A DNA stretch of 64,000 nucleotides. Source: Nitrincola salilacus. Lineage in GTDB: Bacteria; Pseudomonadota; Gammaproteobacteria; Pseudomonadales; Balneatricaceae. The position numbers were made by a program, and so were the translations under genes. Location: assembly GCF_046271865.1 (NCBI RefSeq), contig NZ_CP176580.1, positions 1,736,001 through 1,800,000 on the forward strand, given 5' to 3'. A model generated the notes under the pieces. The model saw only the letters and a program-made list of their open reading frames with translations, did no database searches and was not told the DNA's origin. This document shows positions 8,404 to 17,102 of the stretch, piece by piece (within the stretch, counting starts at the first letter, position 1; each line of letters starts with the position of its first letter).

Positions 8404-9435
8404 GTGGAAATACGCGGTTACATAGTTCCGTCTCTGAAAGCCTTGGCTGTTCATCTGCTGGTCATTATTACCATCGGCGGGTACTGGTTTGATCATGCCA
8501 AGCCCGAGCATCGGGCGCCCAGACATATTCAGGCGCAGATGGTTGATCTGTCTACGCTGCAGGCACCACAGCAAAATCAGCAGGCGGTACAGCAGGCTGA
8601 GGAGCAGCAACGTGCTGAAGCTCAGCGACAGGCAGAGGCAAGGCAGGCAGAGCAACAGCGAGCAGAGCAACAAAGGGCAGAGCAGCAGCGAGCAGAGCAG
8701 CAGAGAGTGCAGCAGCAAGCTGAAGCCCAGAGAGCAGAACAGCAAAAAGCAGAGCAGCAAAAAGCTGAACAGCAGCGTGTAGAGCAGCAAAAGGCCGAGC
8801 AGCAGCGAGTTGCTGAAGAGGCGCGACGGAAAGAGCAGGAACTGGCTGCCCGTCGTGAAACTGAAGCGAAGCAGAAGGCTGCGGAAGAGGCTCGTAAAGC
8901 GGAAGAAGCGGCGCGTAAGCGTCAGCAGGAACTTGCCGCTCAGAAAGCGGAAGAGGAGCGTAAACTGAAGGAAGCTCAGGCCAAGGCCAAGGCCAAAGCT
9001 GAAGCTGAGGCGAAAGCTCAGCGCGAAGCCGCTGAAGCCAGAGCCAGAGAGCAGCAGCGCCAGGCCGAGGCTGCTGCCAAAGCACAGGCTGAAGCAGCGG
9101 CTGCTGCACAAGCCGCTGCCGCTCAGGCTTCCAATGTTGTAGTCGCGGATATCTCGTCCTATATCGCTGGCATGTTGCAGCGTAACTGGCAGATTCCTTC
9201 GACAGCGCGCAATGGTATGCAGGCGATAATTTCGATCAATCTGTTGCCAAATGGTGAGATCAACTCGGTGGATATACACACCAGCAGTGGCGATGCAGTA
9301 TTTGATCGCTCTGCAGTTCAGGCAGTTTTGAGAGCAGAGCGTTTCCCGCGAGTGGCGGAGATCGATCCGATTCTATTCGAGCGACGGGTAAGACGGACTT
9401 TAGTAACATTCAGACCAGAAGGCCTGAGGTGGTAA
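8404..9435 (+). CDS. tolA: TolA membrane-spanning energy transducer
   Basis: 343 residues. Layout: N-terminal membrane helix (about 12-30, AVHLLVIITIGGYWF), a very long Ala/Glu/Gln/Lys coiled-coil rod (about 50-245), and the periplasmic C-terminal domain (about 250-343; YIAGMLQRNWQIPSTARNG), which in E. coli contacts Pal and TolB. The rod is built on repeated units of the type AEQQR, visible as short DNA repeats. The start is a GTG eight bases after the tolR stop; no other start is nearby. It couples TolQR motion to Pal at the outer membrane during cell division. Confidence 0.95.
   Translation: MEIRGYIVPSLKALAVHLLVIITIGGYWFDHAKPEHRAPRHIQAQMVDLSTLQAPQQNQQAVQQAEEQQRAEAQRQAEARQAEQQRAEQQRAEQQRAEQQRVQQQAEAQRAEQQKAEQQKAEQQRVEQQKAEQQRVAEEARRKEQELAARRETEAKQKAAEEARKAEEAARKRQQELAAQKAEEERKLKEAQAKAKAKAEAEAKAQREAAEARAREQQRQAEAAAKAQAEAAAAAQAAAAQASNVVVADISSYIAGMLQRNWQIPSTARNGMQAIISINLLPNGEINSVDIHTSSGDAVFDRSAVQAVLRAERFPRVAEIDPILFERRVRRTLVTFRPEGLRW
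8639..8815 (+). repeat. Imperfect short tandem repeats in tolA rod
   Basis: Runs of the codon pattern for (A/V)-E-Q-Q-(R/K), roughly 15-27 bases per unit, occur many times here. They encode the start of the coiled-coil rod. This is a protein-level heptad or pentad feature and a likely place for length variation between strains. It is not a CRISPR array, because there are no unique spacers. Confidence 0.7.
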
Positions 9436-9440
9436 AAACA

Positions 9441-10736
9441 ATGATGAAAAAACTGATCGCAATATTGACTCTGATGCTGACCAGCACCTGGTTGCATGCA
9501 CAACTGGTAGTGGAGGTGACGCAGGGTGTTGATAGCCCAAGCCCTGTTGCCGTCGTTCCATTCAACTGGAGTGGTACCAGTCCGCTGCCGGAAGATATTG
9601 CTCAGGTCGTGTCTCAGAATCTTGAGCGCAGTGGCTTTTTCCGCATGATGTCGCGTGACAATATGCTCAGCTTTCCAAGTCGGGGGGATCAGGTCTTTTT
9701 CCGCGATTGGCGTATCAGTTCAACTGATTATCTGGTAATCGGTCGGGTAGAGCCAGCCGGTGGTGATCAGGTGAGTATCACCTTTGAAGTTTACGATGTG
9801 TTGAAAGAACAGCGTATCGTCAGTCAGCAAGTGGCAGGTACGACAGGCAGTCTGCGGGATGCCGGGCACTATATCTCTGATGTGATTTTTGAGGCTCTGA
9901 CAGGAATCAAGGGGGCATTCTCAACCCGTATCGTTTATGTAACGGCTGAGCAGCTGGCACAGGATCGTCAGCGCTTCAGGCTGCAGATTGCGGACTGGGA
10001 TGGAATGCGTCCACGCACTATTCTGGAGTCCAGCGAGCCTATCCTGTCGCCAAGCTGGTCGTTCGATGGCAGCAAGCTTGCCTATGTATCCTTTGAAACC
10101 TCTCGCCCATCCGTCTATGTGCAGCATCTGGCGACGGGGCGTCGTGAACGGATTCAGTCCTTTCCCGGTTTGAATGGTGCACCAGCCTGGTCTCCGGATG
10201 GTAATCGCATGGCATTGGTGCTGTCGAAGGATGGTAACCCGGAAATCTACATTCTTAATCTCAATACGCGCGAGCTGGATCGTATGACCCACAACAGCGC
10301 TATTGATACTGAACCGTTTTGGGCTCCGGATGGAAGCTCTCTCTATTTTACCTCTGACCGTGGTGGCTCTCCTCAGATCTATCGTCTGAATATGGCCAGC
10401 AGAAATGTGGAGCGTGTCACGTTTGAAGGTAATTACAACGCCAGAGGCCGGCTGACTCAGGATGGTCGGTTCCTGGCAATGGTACATCGTGGTCAAAGCA
10501 GAAGATTCCAGATTGCTGTTCAGGATCTCCAGAGCGGTCGTATCGATATTCTGACCAATAGCGACTACGATGAATCACCTAGTATCGCACCCAACGGCAG
10601 CATTATAATTTATGCTACTCAGCAGGGGGGGCGGGGTGTTTTAGGCGCCGTTTCACTTGATGGGCGGGTACGTTTTACAATGCCGGCGCCAAGTGGGGAT
10701 GTGCGAGAACCAGCCTGGTCTCCATATCTGCAATAA
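9441..10736 (+). CDS. tolB: TolB periplasmic beta-propeller
   Basis: About 431 residues from the ATG at 9441, which directly begins a signal peptide (MMKKLIAILTLMLTSTWLHA, cleavage near AHA/Q); the GTG at 9429 overlapping tolA is an alternative. An N-terminal TolB domain (VVPFNWSGTSPLPEDIAQVV) is followed by a propeller of PD40 repeats with SPSWSFDGSKLAYVS, PAWSPDGNRMALV and PFWAPDGSSLYFTSDRGG. TolB shuttles between Pal and TolA in the periplasm. Confidence 0.97.
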   Translation: MMKKLIAILTLMLTSTWLHAQLVVEVTQGVDSPSPVAVVPFNWSGTSPLPEDIAQVVSQNLERSGFFRMMSRDNMLSFPSRGDQVFFRDWRISSTDYLVIGRVEPAGGDQVSITFEVYDVLKEQRIVSQQVAGTTGSLRDAGHYISDVIFEALTGIKGAFSTRIVYVTAEQLAQDRQRFRLQIADWDGMRPRTILESSEPILSPSWSFDGSKLAYVSFETSRPSVYVQHLATGRRERIQSFPGLNGAPAWSPDGNRMALVLSKDGNPEIYILNLNTRELDRMTHNSAIDTEPFWAPDGSSLYFTSDRGGSPQIYRLNMASRNVERVTFEGNYNARGRLTQDGRFLAMVHRGQSRRFQIAVQDLQSGRIDILTNSDYDESPSIAPNGSIIIYATQQGGRGVLGAVSLDGRVRFTMPAPSGDVREPAWSPYLQ

Positions 10737-10799
10737 GATCGAAAACAAATATCCTTAATCATGCCACAGGCCCCACGGGACTGTGCTCAGGAGTAAAAA

Positions 10800-11336
10800 A
10801 TGCGTGTAATGAATGTTGGAAAGGCTCTGGCTCTGTTTGCTGCCGTCGTCATCATGGCTGGTTGTAGTTCTACCAGCACCAGAACTGATTCTGCTGACGC
10901 CAGTGGAACGACTGGTGCGGGCACGGGTACTGATGGTGCCAGCGCATATGGTACTGGTACTGGCTCCGGTGTTTCCGGTGTAGGGCTTGAAGAGGTGGCA
11001 ACACTGCGTACTGTGTTCTACTTTGATTTTGACCGCTCTGTCGTTCAGCAGGAAGGTTTCTCTGATCTGGAAGCGCATGCTCGCTTCCTGTCTCGTAATC
11101 CTTCTGTATCTGTTCGTCTGGAAGGTCATGCTGATGAGCGCGGAAGCCGTGAATACAACATGGCTCTTGGCGAGCGTCGTGCCAACGCGGTTGAGCGTCT
11201 GCTCGTGGTGAACGGTGCAACAGCCAATCAGATTGAAGCTATCAGCTATGGCGAAGAGCGTCCTGCGGTCGTTGGCAGCCACGATGGTGCCTGGTCTCAG
11301 AACCGTCGTGTTGAGCTGAAATACGTAACACGTTAA
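10800..11336 (+). CDS. pal: Pal peptidoglycan-associated lipoprotein
   Basis: 178 residues. The lipoprotein signal peptide ends in the lipobox IMAGC (Cys at about 22), followed by a Ser/Thr/Gly/Asp linker. The OmpA-like peptidoglycan-binding domain (about 75-178) contains LEGHADERGSREYNMALGERRA, the typical peptidoglycan-contact motif. Pal anchors the outer membrane to the cell wall and is the endpoint of Tol force transfer. AGGAG precedes the ATG. Confidence 0.97.
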   Translation: MRVMNVGKALALFAAVVIMAGCSSTSTRTDSADASGTTGAGTGTDGASAYGTGTGSGVSGVGLEEVATLRTVFYFDFDRSVVQQEGFSDLEAHARFLSRNPSVSVRLEGHADERGSREYNMALGERRANAVERLLVVNGATANQIEAISYGEERPAVVGSHDGAWSQNRRVELKYVTR

Positions 11337-11338
11337 TT

Positions 11339-12184
11339 ATGAAATACTTACTGAAAGGTGTGCTGGGGCTTTGTCTATGTTTACCGGGGCTGGTTCAGGC
11401 TCAGGTAGATAATGTTCAGGTCATTGAGATCAGTACCAGTGGTCAGCAGTCCCAGGCTCAGCGTCAGCCTGAAGTGGCTTCTGGTTCGATGGCCGGACAA
11501 AGTGAGTTGTTGCTGATTGTTTATCAGTTACAGGAGGAGATCCGTCAGCTTCGTGGTGAGCTTGAGTCACAACAGCATAAGCTGAATCGGCTAGAAACAG
11601 ATCAACGAGATCGTTATCGTGATGTTGATCGGCGCTTAAGTGCGTTGATCAACGCGCTGCCAGATCCGGCTGCTCCGCCTGTTGAGCCAGTTGCTGCTGC
11701 GCCAACTCCTGAAGTGCCGACGCAATCATCGACCAGTGCGCCTTCAGTAAGTACTCCTGCGGCACCTGTTGCACCGGCACCGGAAGTTGCTTCCGTGCCG
11801 GAGGCAACGCGGGCTGATCAGCAGGCGTATGATCAGGCTTTCAATCTTGTGCGTGAGCGCAAATTCAACGAGGCAGTTGCTGCATTTGAAGCCTTTGTTA
11901 TCCAGTTTCCGAACAGTAGTAATACGGCTAATGGTTATTACTGGTTAGGTGAAATCCATCTGGCACAGCAGTCATTGGATATGGCACGAGTGCAGTTTGA
12001 AAGAGTGCTCAGCGACTTTCCGAGTCATGGCAAGGTGCCTGATACCCTCTACAAGCTGGGTGTAGTCTATTCTAATCTGGGCCAGCAGGAACGCTCGCGA
12101 AATATGATTCAGCGTGTGATTGATGAGTTCCCGCAAAGTACTGCTGCCAGTCTTGCCAGAAATTTCAGAGCGGCAAATAGCTGA
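11339..12184 (+). CDS. cpoB: CpoB (YbgF) cell-division coordinator
   Basis: 281 residues. A signal peptide (MKYLLKGVLGLCLCLPGLVQA) is followed by an N-terminal trimerising coiled coil (about 55-100; LQEEIRQLRGELESQQHKLNRLE), a Pro/Ala/Val linker (about 110-160) and C-terminal TPR repeats (about 162-281; YDQAFNLVRERKFNEAVAAFE). CpoB links Tol function to peptidoglycan synthesis in E. coli. The start is two bases after the pal stop with no clear ribosome binding site, so translation is probably coupled to pal. Confidence 0.95.
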   Translation: MKYLLKGVLGLCLCLPGLVQAQVDNVQVIEISTSGQQSQAQRQPEVASGSMAGQSELLLIVYQLQEEIRQLRGELESQQHKLNRLETDQRDRYRDVDRRLSALINALPDPAAPPVEPVAAAPTPEVPTQSSTSAPSVSTPAAPVAPAPEVASVPEATRADQQAYDQAFNLVRERKFNEAVAAFEAFVIQFPNSSNTANGYYWLGEIHLAQQSLDMARVQFERVLSDFPSHGKVPDTLYKLGVVYSNLGQQERSRNMIQRVIDEFPQSTAASLARNFRAANS

Positions 12185-12201
12185 TAAGGGCATCTGCTTT
12201 C

Positions 12202-12888
12202 ATGAGTATGGATTTGAAACGGGCAGTTGTTTTATTGTCCGGCGGACTTGATTCCGCAACGGTTCTGGCAATTGCCAAAAGTCAGGGATACGAGTGCCAT
12301 GTGCTCAGTTTTGACTATGGTCAGCGTTCTTTGACTGAACTTAATGCTGCGCGTGCCGTGGTCAGGCATCTTGAGATTGCCGATCACAAGGTACTGAGGC
12401 TGCATCTTGAAGATATTGGTGGCTCCGCGTTGACGGATCACACCATGGATGTACCCGAAACAGTTGAAGATGATGCTATTCCAGTTACCTATGTCCCTGC
12501 ACGCAATACAGTGTTTCTGTCCCTTGCGCTGGGTTGGGCTGAAGTGCTGGATGCTCAGGCTATCTTTATCGGCGTCAACGCCGTGGACTATTCCGGCTAC
12601 CCTGACTGTCGTCCCGAATTTATCAAGGCTTTTGAAGTGATGGCGAACCTGGCGACTCGTCAGGGTGTTACCGGTCATCATCTGACTATTGAAACGCCGC
12701 TTATTGATCTGACCAAGGCGGAGATAATTCGCAAGGGTATCTCGCTGGGGCTGGACTATGGGTTAACTGTCTCCTGTTATCAGGCTGATGAGCAGGGCCG
12801 GGCCTGTGGCGTGTGTGATAGCTGTCGCCTGCGTGCCATGGGTTTTGCCGACGCTGGTGTTACGGACCCGACTCAATATTATCAGTGA
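12202..12888 (+). CDS. queC: 7-cyano-7-deazaguanine synthase QueC
   Basis: 228 residues. QueC makes preQ0 from 7-carboxy-7-deazaguanine with ATP and ammonia, in the queuosine tRNA-modification pathway. PP-loop motif LLSGGLDSATVLAI is near residues 11-24. The C-terminal zinc site is CysX8-CGVCDSC (last ~35 residues). It follows cpoB by 17 bases. In Pseudomonas queE lies between these genes; no queE is present here. Confidence 0.97.
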   Translation: MSMDLKRAVVLLSGGLDSATVLAIAKSQGYECHVLSFDYGQRSLTELNAARAVVRHLEIADHKVLRLHLEDIGGSALTDHTMDVPETVEDDAIPVTYVPARNTVFLSLALGWAEVLDAQAIFIGVNAVDYSGYPDCRPEFIKAFEVMANLATRQGVTGHHLTIETPLIDLTKAEIIRKGISLGLDYGLTVSCYQADEQGRACGVCDSCRLRAMGFADAGVTDPTQYYQ

Positions 12889-12921
12889 TCCCCACCCACA
12901 CCTGATTTGTAGCACGATTAT

Positions 12922-13020
12922 GGTATAATTCTTCCAGAGTTATACCAGCGCTGCTGAATCTCAGCGCTACGCGACCTAGGTGCTATTAAATCCAAGTACT
13001 ATTAAACCCAAGTGCTATTC
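12922..13020 (+). repeat. Inverted repeats and 16-bp iterons upstream of nadA
   Basis: Three structures fill the queC-nadA gap. They are an inverted repeat GGTATAA...TTATACC (12922-12946), a second inverted repeat AGCGCTG...CAGCGCT (12947-12968), and a direct repeat with a 16-base period. The units of the direct repeat are TGCTATTAAATCCAAG (12981-12996), TACTATTAAACCCAAG (12997-13012) and a partial TGCTATTC (13013-13020). The last ends 25 bases before the nadA ATG. Iterated sites so close to a start suggest an operator or leader element controlling nadA, but no known regulator site was recognised. Confidence 0.55.
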
Positions 13021-13045
13021 AATTTTTTCGGAATAAGATACTTTC

Positions 13046-14086
13046 ATGTCACAGACAAGCGAACTTGCCGAGCGGATTCTGGTTCAGGAGCATTTTGCCC
13101 AGGAGCACCTGCCTTCAGCAGTGACTCCAGAGCAAGAAGCATCATATCGCCAGAAGATTAAAGAACTGTTACGTGAAAAAGATGCTTGTCTGGTGGCTCA
13201 CTACTACACGGACCCATTGGTTCAGGCACTGGCTGAGGAGACTGGGGGCTGTGTTGCCGACTCTCTGGAGATGGCGCGCTTCGGTAGTCAGCACCCTGCA
13301 TCAACGTTATTGGTGGCAGGTGTCAGATTTATGGGTGAGACTGCAAAAATTCTCAACCCGGAAAAGCGCATATTGATGCCGACGCTTGAAGCGACCTGTT
13401 CGCTGGATATCGGTTGTCCTGTTGATGAGTTTTCCGCTTTTTGCGACCAGTATCCCGATCATGAAGTAGTTGTGTATGCCAACACGTCTGCCGCCGTTAA
13501 GGCGCGTGCCGACTGGGTGGTAACCTCCAGTATTGCATTGAAAGTGGTGGAGCATCTTTCTGACCAGGGTAAGAAAATTGTCTGGGCACCTGATCGCCAT
13601 CTGGGCGAGTATGTGCAGCGTCAGACGGGTGCTGAAATGGTGCTTTGGGAAGGTAGCTGCATCGTGCATGAGGAGTTCAAATCGAAGGGTTTGAAAGAAC
13701 TCAAGGCCCTTTATCCTGAGGCGGCTGTTCTGGTGCATCCTGAATCGCCTGCGGCAGTGGTGGATCTGGCAGATGTGGTGGGTTCTACCAGTCAGCTGAT
13801 CCGTGCGGCGGCGACCTTGCCCAATCAGCTGTTTATTGTGGCAACTGACCGAGGTATTCTCTACAAGATGCAGCAGGCTGCTCCGGGCAAAACCTTTATT
13901 GAAGCTCCTACTGGCGGAAATGGCGCAACCTGTCGCAGTTGTGCTCACTGTCCATGGATGGCGATGAACGGTCTTGATAACATAGTGCAGGCACTGGAAA
14001 CGCAGGCTGATGAGGTGATCGTATCACCTGAGTTGATCAGGCAGGCACGTATTCCACTTCAGCGTATGCTGGATTTCCCGATCTGA
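13046..14086 (+). CDS. nadA: Quinolinate synthase NadA
   Basis: 346 residues. NadA condenses iminoaspartate with dihydroxyacetone phosphate to quinolinate, the first ring of NAD, and holds a [4Fe-4S] cluster. Candidate cluster cysteines are in ATCSLDIGCP, GSCIVHEEF and the C-terminal TGGNGATCRSCAHCPWMAMN. The length matches the gammaproteobacterial type. A repeat-rich leader precedes it. It converges on bepA, as in Pseudomonas. Confidence 0.97.
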   Translation: MSQTSELAERILVQEHFAQEHLPSAVTPEQEASYRQKIKELLREKDACLVAHYYTDPLVQALAEETGGCVADSLEMARFGSQHPASTLLVAGVRFMGETAKILNPEKRILMPTLEATCSLDIGCPVDEFSAFCDQYPDHEVVVYANTSAAVKARADWVVTSSIALKVVEHLSDQGKKIVWAPDRHLGEYVQRQTGAEMVLWEGSCIVHEEFKSKGLKELKALYPEAAVLVHPESPAAVVDLADVVGSTSQLIRAAATLPNQLFIVATDRGILYKMQQAAPGKTFIEAPTGGNGATCRSCAHCPWMAMNGLDNIVQALETQADEVIVSPELIRQARIPLQRMLDFPI

Positions 14087-14133
14087 GTTTTCAAGCTGAG
14101 CTACCCGATCTGACCTTTCCTTCTGAGTCTGTG

Positions 14134-14162
14134 GCAGGCTGCTGGTGATTACCTCGGCCTGC
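14134..14162. terminator. Possible convergent terminator between nadA and bepA
   Basis: An inverted repeat GCAGGC...GCCTGC with a 17-base loop is followed by TTTAAA on the plus strand, in the short convergent gap. The loop is long and the T-tract short, so this is weak. Confidence 0.3.
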
Positions 14163-14163
14163 T

Positions 14164-15588
14164 TTAAAGATCCTCTCGGACCTGTTTTCTGATCTCTTCG
14201 ACCTCAGCCGCCTTTTCTTCAAAACGGCTGATATCTGCTGGGCTCTGGCTGCTGTCTCGCTTGGCAAACTCAACCTGGCGCTGTGCGTGGTCAAAGTTGC
14301 CAGTAAGCAAGAAGTAATCTATTCGAGCCTCATGCACAGCCAGTATGTTTCCCAATAAACCCTCTGTTTCTGCGAGTTGGAAGAGGCTGTCAGTGTCTGT
14401 GGGGTAATCGCGCAATATTTGTCGGTAAATCGTTGTCGCTTGCTGAAGTTTACCTGTTTCTCTAGCTGCTGTGGCGAGCAGTTTTCTGACAGGAAGGTTG
14501 TCAGGATAAATTTTATTCAGGGTGCTGCTACGCTCAAATGCCTCAGCGTATTCGCCAGCCGACAGCATGATTTCCACTTCGCTCAGTGCAATATACAGAT
14601 GCTGGCGCCAGGCGGCTGGCAGTTTTTTCAGATGTTCTCGTGCAAGCGAAATCTGTCCGTTGCGCATGGCTGCCATGACAATGCCGTAGTCATTTTTAGC
14701 TGAAGGATTGGCAAGATTGTCTGCCTGATAGCGTTGCAGTGTTTGTGCCGGCTGATTGCTGAAATGGACTTCCAGTCGTGTTTTGACGATCTCATATTCA
14801 GGGTTGTAGGCGCTTTCTGCCGGTTTTGGCAGCGTTTCGGCTCGATTCAGCGAGTCAGCAATGCGAGATTCGGTGACCGGGTGTGTCAGGAGAAATTCGG
14901 GAGGACGTTGCCCGTAGAAGCGATAGTTGCGCTGCAGTCGAGAAAACATCTGCGGCATGGCGTGAGGGTCGAGGCCGGAAGCAGCCAGTGTCTGCATGCC
15001 TATTCGATCAGCTTCCTGCTCATAGCGGCGGCTGAAGGATAGTTGAGATTGTGCCTGTGCGGCGATCGTAGTGGAAAGAGCGGCTGTGCCACCTTGCACA
15101 TCTGCAGCCGATATCAGAATGCTGGCAAGTATGCCTGCCAGCACCAGGGGTCTGGCGCGCCGCTCCTCCTCCATGCGCTGGGCAAAATGACGCTGGCTCA
15201 GATGGGCGAGTTCATGTGCCAGCACCGACGCCAGCTCATCTTCACTTTCGGCAGCGAGGAAAAGACCGCCGTGGACTCCAATGATGCCGCCTGGTACCGC
15301 AAAAGCATTGAAGCTGGGGTTGTCGAGCATGATCAGTTCCAGGCGCCGATCTGTGATCTGAGAGCTTGGGACCAGCCGCCACAGCAGGTCATCAAGATAG
15401 TGATAGGTGATCGGATCTTCCAGTAGTGGGGCTCTGCCGCGAAGAATGCGCGCCCAGTTACGACCCAGGCGATATTCTGCATCAGCCGCGACCATCGCAA
15501 CACCGGGGCCGGTGAGGCTTGGGAGGCGAGTATCGGCATAGGTAGTTTGAAAGCCGAAAGTCAGTATTAGTAGCAGAAAAAATCGGAT
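14164..15588 (-). CDS. bepA: BepA-type periplasmic M48 metalloprotease/chaperone
   Basis: About 474 residues from the ATG at 15588, preceded by AGGA six bases away and beginning a signal peptide (MIRFFLLLILTFGFQTTYA); the in-frame ATG at 15624 lacks a ribosome binding site. The zinc protease motif HELAH is in VLAHELAHLSQRHF, with the third ligand Glu in RRYEQEADRIG. C-terminal TPR-like helices are at about 280-470. BepA helps assemble or degrade outer-membrane LptD and BAM substrates in E. coli. Confidence 0.93.
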   Translation of the reverse strand: MRFFLLLILTFGFQTTYADTRLPSLTGPGVAMVAADAEYRLGRNWARILRGRAPLLEDPITYHYLDDLLWRLVPSSQITDRRLELIMLDNPSFNAFAVPGGIIGVHGGLFLAAESEDELASVLAHELAHLSQRHFAQRMEEERRARPLVLAGILASILISAADVQGGTAALSTTIAAQAQSQLSFSRRYEQEADRIGMQTLAASGLDPHAMPQMFSRLQRNYRFYGQRPPEFLLTHPVTESRIADSLNRAETLPKPAESAYNPEYEIVKTRLEVHFSNQPAQTLQRYQADNLANPSAKNDYGIVMAAMRNGQISLAREHLKKLPAAWRQHLYIALSEVEIMLSAGEYAEAFERSSTLNKIYPDNLPVRKLLATAARETGKLQQATTIYRQILRDYPTDTDSLFQLAETEGLLGNILAVHEARIDYFLLTGNFDHAQRQVEFAKRDSSQSPADISRFEEKAAEVEEIRKQVREDL

Positions 15589-15737
15589 CATAGATGTCCT
15601 GACGAGAAGTTCTTTGGTTACCATGTTAACTGTAATAGTATAATGTGCGCTTTGATTATGAAGTGAAAGTTTGTGTTATCGATCTTGCCTGACTTCTAAA
15701 CAGCGAGATCTTGTATCGGTTTTCGAGGTTCCAGATC

Positions 15738-15974
15738 ATGACAGATTACGCTATTGACCAACAGTTAGATGCATCTGGTTTGCATTGCCCGTTGCCGCTG
15801 CTGAAAGCCAAGCAGGCGCTGAACCATCTGCATCCGGGGCAGATACTGCGTGTCATCGCCACGGACGCGGGGTCTGTCAGGGATTTCAAAGCCTACACTG
15901 ACCAGTCAGACCACTGCCTGCTTGAATCGTTCACAGAGCAGGGCAGCTACATCTATATCATTCGTCGCGGTTAG
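15738..15974 (+). CDS. tusA: TusA-family sulfur carrier
   Basis: 78 residues from the ATG at 15738, which has GAGG nine bases upstream; an in-frame ATG at 15711 is unlikely. The family motif with the sulfur-carrying cysteine is LDASGLHCPLPLLKAKQAL. TusA/SirA proteins pass persulfide sulfur to tRNA thiolation and other pathways. Gene order bepA-tusA-perM-bcp matches Pseudomonas, so it could be a paralogue rather than the main TusA for tRNA. Confidence 0.88.
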   Translation: MTDYAIDQQLDASGLHCPLPLLKAKQALNHLHPGQILRVIATDAGSVRDFKAYTDQSDHCLLESFTEQGSYIYIIRRG

Positions 15975-15991
15975 GGCTGTCAGGAGAGATC

Positions 15992-17065
15992 ATGCTGAAG
16001 ATCATCAGTAAATGGATTCATCGCTATCTGTCGGATGAGGAGGCGCTGCTGCTTTTTTTCCTGTTGGTGGCCGGTCTTTTGCTTATTTTGATGCTTGGCC
16101 GTGCGCTTGCGCCTGTGTTTATCAGTATTATTGTCGCATTTCTGATGCAGGGTGCCGTTAATCGCATCGAGAAGTATATTCCTCGTAAGGTCGCGGTGTT
16201 GTTGGTGTTTTTTGCGTTTGTTGCGGCGCTTCTGGCATTCATGCTGATAGTGATGCCTCAGGTCTGGACACAGCTGGTGACGCTGTTCAATGAAACGCCA
16301 CGCATGATCTCGCAGTTTCAGGCGATGCTGCTGGTACTGCCGGAACACTATCCTGATCTGATCACCGAACAGCAGGTGCGGCAACTGATCGGTGTGGCTG
16401 CCACAGAGCTGAGTAAAGCCGGGCAGTGGGTACTGACCTTTTCACTACACTCCCTGACCAATATCGTGGCGCTGTTGATCTATGTGATCCTGGTCCCGAT
16501 CCTGGTATTTTTCTTTCTCAAGGATGGCACGCATCTGCTGGATGGCCTGGCAAGATTTCTGCCTGAGAAACGCCAGATGATGCGCACCATATGGGTAGAA
16601 ATGGACGCTCAGATTGCCAACTATGTGCGTGGTAAGGCTATCGAGATTCTGATCGTCGGCGCTGTTTCCTATGTCGTCTTCGCTTTTCTGGGGCTCAACT
16701 ATGCAGCGTTGCTGGCGATCATGGTGGGTGTGTCAGTTGTCATTCCCTACATAGGTGCAGCGCTGGTGACAATCCCTGTCGCAGGGATCGCTCTGTTCCA
16801 GTGGGGGTGGGGTAGCGAGTTCATGTATCTGATGATTGCCTATTTCGTGATTCAGGCGTTGGACGGTAATGTACTGGTTCCACTGCTGTTTTCTGAGGCT
16901 GTAAATCTTCACCCTGTATCCATCATCGTAGCAGTATTGCTTTTTGGTAGTCTCTGGGGTGTCTGGGGAGTGTTTTTTGCCATTCCGCTTGCGACCCTGG
17001 TCAAGTCGGTAATCAGTGCCTGGCCCAGTGCGATCGAAGAGGTTGCGGTGAAGGAGGAAGAATAG
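15992..17065 (+). CDS. perM: PerM/AI-2E-family permease
   Basis: 357 residues with about seven or eight hydrophobic segments (for example LLLFFLLVAGLLLILML, VAVLLVFFAFVAALLAFMLI and IVAVLLFGSLWGVWGVFFAI). It belongs to the AI-2E transporter superfamily (UPF0118/PerM). Some members export autoinducer 2, others are sodium/proton antiporters, so the substrate cannot be assigned. AGGAGAG precedes the ATG. It follows tusA by 17 bases and converges on bcp. Confidence 0.85.
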   Translation: MLKIISKWIHRYLSDEEALLLFFLLVAGLLLILMLGRALAPVFISIIVAFLMQGAVNRIEKYIPRKVAVLLVFFAFVAALLAFMLIVMPQVWTQLVTLFNETPRMISQFQAMLLVLPEHYPDLITEQQVRQLIGVAATELSKAGQWVLTFSLHSLTNIVALLIYVILVPILVFFFLKDGTHLLDGLARFLPEKRQMMRTIWVEMDAQIANYVRGKAIEILIVGAVSYVVFAFLGLNYAALLAIMVGVSVVIPYIGAALVTIPVAGIALFQWGWGSEFMYLMIAYFVIQALDGNVLVPLLFSEAVNLHPVSIIVAVLLFGSLWGVWGVFFAIPLATLVKSVISAWPSAIEEVAVKEEE

Positions 17066-17093
17066 GCGGCACCGCCTTATTGCTGATGCCGCC
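17065..17093. terminator. Inverted repeat between perM and bcp
   Basis: GGCGGC (17065-17070) pairs with GCCGCC (17088-17093) in the 37-base convergent gap. There is no T-tract, so it is at best a weak bidirectional terminator. Confidence 0.3.
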
Positions 17094-17102
17094 GTGCGTG
17101 CA

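Noticed and set aside
8639..8815. Possible CRISPR-like repeats
   Set aside because: Repeats are in frame in tolA, without constant-length unique spacers or cas genes.
8320..9279. 319-residue minus-strand frame, Leu/Ser rich, opposite tolA
   Set aside because: Mirror of the Ala/Glu/Gln repeat codons of tolA; low complexity and no gene-like features.
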